From Pseudomonadota bacterium (GTDB lineage Bacteria > Tectomicrobia > Entotheonellia > Entotheonellales > Entotheonellaceae): a stretch of 55,289 bases of DNA. Below, in pieces: positions 53,349 to 55,289 of the stretch (positions are counted from its first letter, which is position 1; every line of letters begins with the position of its first letter). The stretch spans positions 1 to 55,289 of the forward strand of contig SXND01000262.1 of assembly GCA_005777235.1 (NCBI GenBank). Direction: 5' to 3'. The position numbers and the translations under genes were made by a program. The notes under the pieces are model-generated. The model saw only the letters and a list, made by a program, of their open reading frames with translations. It was not told where the DNA came from and did no database searches.

Positions 53349-53782
53349 CGCCCAAAGTGAATTGACTCATATAACGGATAGATGCTACTTATTCCAGAAC
53401 GAGGGCGGTGGTCTGGGCTATCTGCTCTCAGGACAAGAGGAAGGAAAGTCCCCAGGCAGCCTGGTAGCACTGCGGAGAGACGTTGCCTCTCCTCGCACAC
53501 GCGGCTTGCTGCCGCTGCACGCAACACGGTCTGGACGTGCCGCGCAGGATGCGTTAGGCTGCAGTCCTGATAATGCCCTCGGGATGCCCAGGTGCAGTGG
53601 GATGGATGATCGGGGGCTGGCGGCCTTCCATGGGCTCGTCATGAGGAGAGCACTCGTGAGGTTGCCCCGAGCACGCAATGCTCTGCCGCAGTCTGGCGAC
53701 CCATCGCTATGAGCGTCATGATGCGGTGTCGGACATGTCGCCCTTGTAGACGTGCGGGTTACACAACAGGAGGAAAGAGCTG
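53349..53782 (+). ncRNA. Candidate structured RNA, RNase P-like motif
   Basis: This 434-base gap between the restriction gene and the esterase has no good gene. It holds several consecutive hairpins: CTCT-AGAG at 53425-53439, CCAGG-CAG-CCTGG at 53452-53464, GGAGAG-CTCTCC at 53474-53492, GCGGC-TTGCT-GCCGC at 53501-53515 and CAGGATGC-GCA-TCCTG at 53545-53569. The segment GAGGAAGGAAAGTCC at 53437-53451 resembles the conserved 5' core of RNase P RNA, and GATGGATGATCG at 53603-53614 resembles its 3' part. However, the GGTAAGAG and ACAGAA core motifs are missing, so it may be a divergent or decayed copy, or another RNA. Confidence 0.35.

Positions 53783-55289
<1,507 letters not shown>

Noticed and set aside
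53332-53712. A 126-codon plus-strand reading frame after the restriction gene
   Set aside because: Composition is unlike a protein, it overlaps the end of the restriction gene and it covers the hairpin-rich stretch.
53349-53782. Calling this region a functional rnpB (RNase P RNA)
   Set aside because: Only the GGAAAGTCC-like segment and a GATGGATGATCG segment match; the conserved GGTAAGAG and ACAGAA core elements and a closing P2 helix were not found on either strand.

Overview
This is 55 kb of a GC-rich bacterial chromosome carrying almost only housekeeping genes, with short accessory patches at both ends. The organism has a complete Pup-proteasome operon. It makes peptidoglycan (PBP1A, Ddl), has a Wza/Wzz-type export pair (suggesting a diderm) and a haem pathway from glutamyl-tRNA, and its genes have non-actinobacterial neighbourhoods. 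My best guess is an uncultured lineage outside Actinobacteria, such as Nitrospirota- or Tectomicrobia/Entotheonella-like bacteria; this is inference, because there is no rRNA or other phylogenetic marker search behind it.

Layout. 1-1016: AT-rich and decayed sequence with a partial gene and fragments. 1017-11654 (minus): a cysteine-cluster protein and an exopolysaccharide block (Wzz-like protein with a dead kinase domain, seven-SLBB exporter, GT4 glycosyltransferase, two GNAT proteins, an MBL hydrolase), interrupted by the right end of an IS200/IS605-type element with a tnpB remnant. 11758-24874 (minus): dnaE, guaB, mutL, a DUF1844 protein, mnmA, rsmD, then hemB-hemC-hemA-hemX. 24875-25246: divergent control region. 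25247-31847 (plus): arc-dop-pup-prcB-prcA-pafA, followed by ddl. 33004-38310: ndk, sucD, sucC (minus), rsmA (plus), lepB, pyrD (minus). 38444-38908: a peroxiredoxin gene whose catalytic cysteine codon is an in-frame TGA, very probably selenocysteine. 39017-41381: enoyl-CoA hydratase and a mycothione-reductase-like flavoprotein. 41513-50557 (plus): a strong sigma70-like promoter followed by rluB, two secreted LPP20/FlgT-like proteins, yicC, gmk, coaBC, a type 4 uracil-DNA glycosylase and PBP1A. 50647-55289 (plus): accessory DNA with a PstI/BsuBI-like restriction-modification pair, a hairpin-rich non-coding stretch, an SGNH esterase and the start of a Baeyer-Villiger-type monooxygenase.

How the genes work together. 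Pup is ligated to proteins by PafA and removed by Dop; tagged proteins are unfolded by Arc and degraded by PrcA/PrcB. The operon is divergent from the haem genes across a region with promoters and a nested palindrome, and a perfect 19-bp hairpin separates arc from dop. Most notable are the probable selenoprotein peroxiredoxin, the CoaBC protein whose decarboxylase half has lost its catalytic motifs, the non-actinobacterial proteasome operon with a Pup ending in GGE, the mycothiol-type reductase, and the hairpin-rich stretch with an RNase P-like motif at 53.4 kb.
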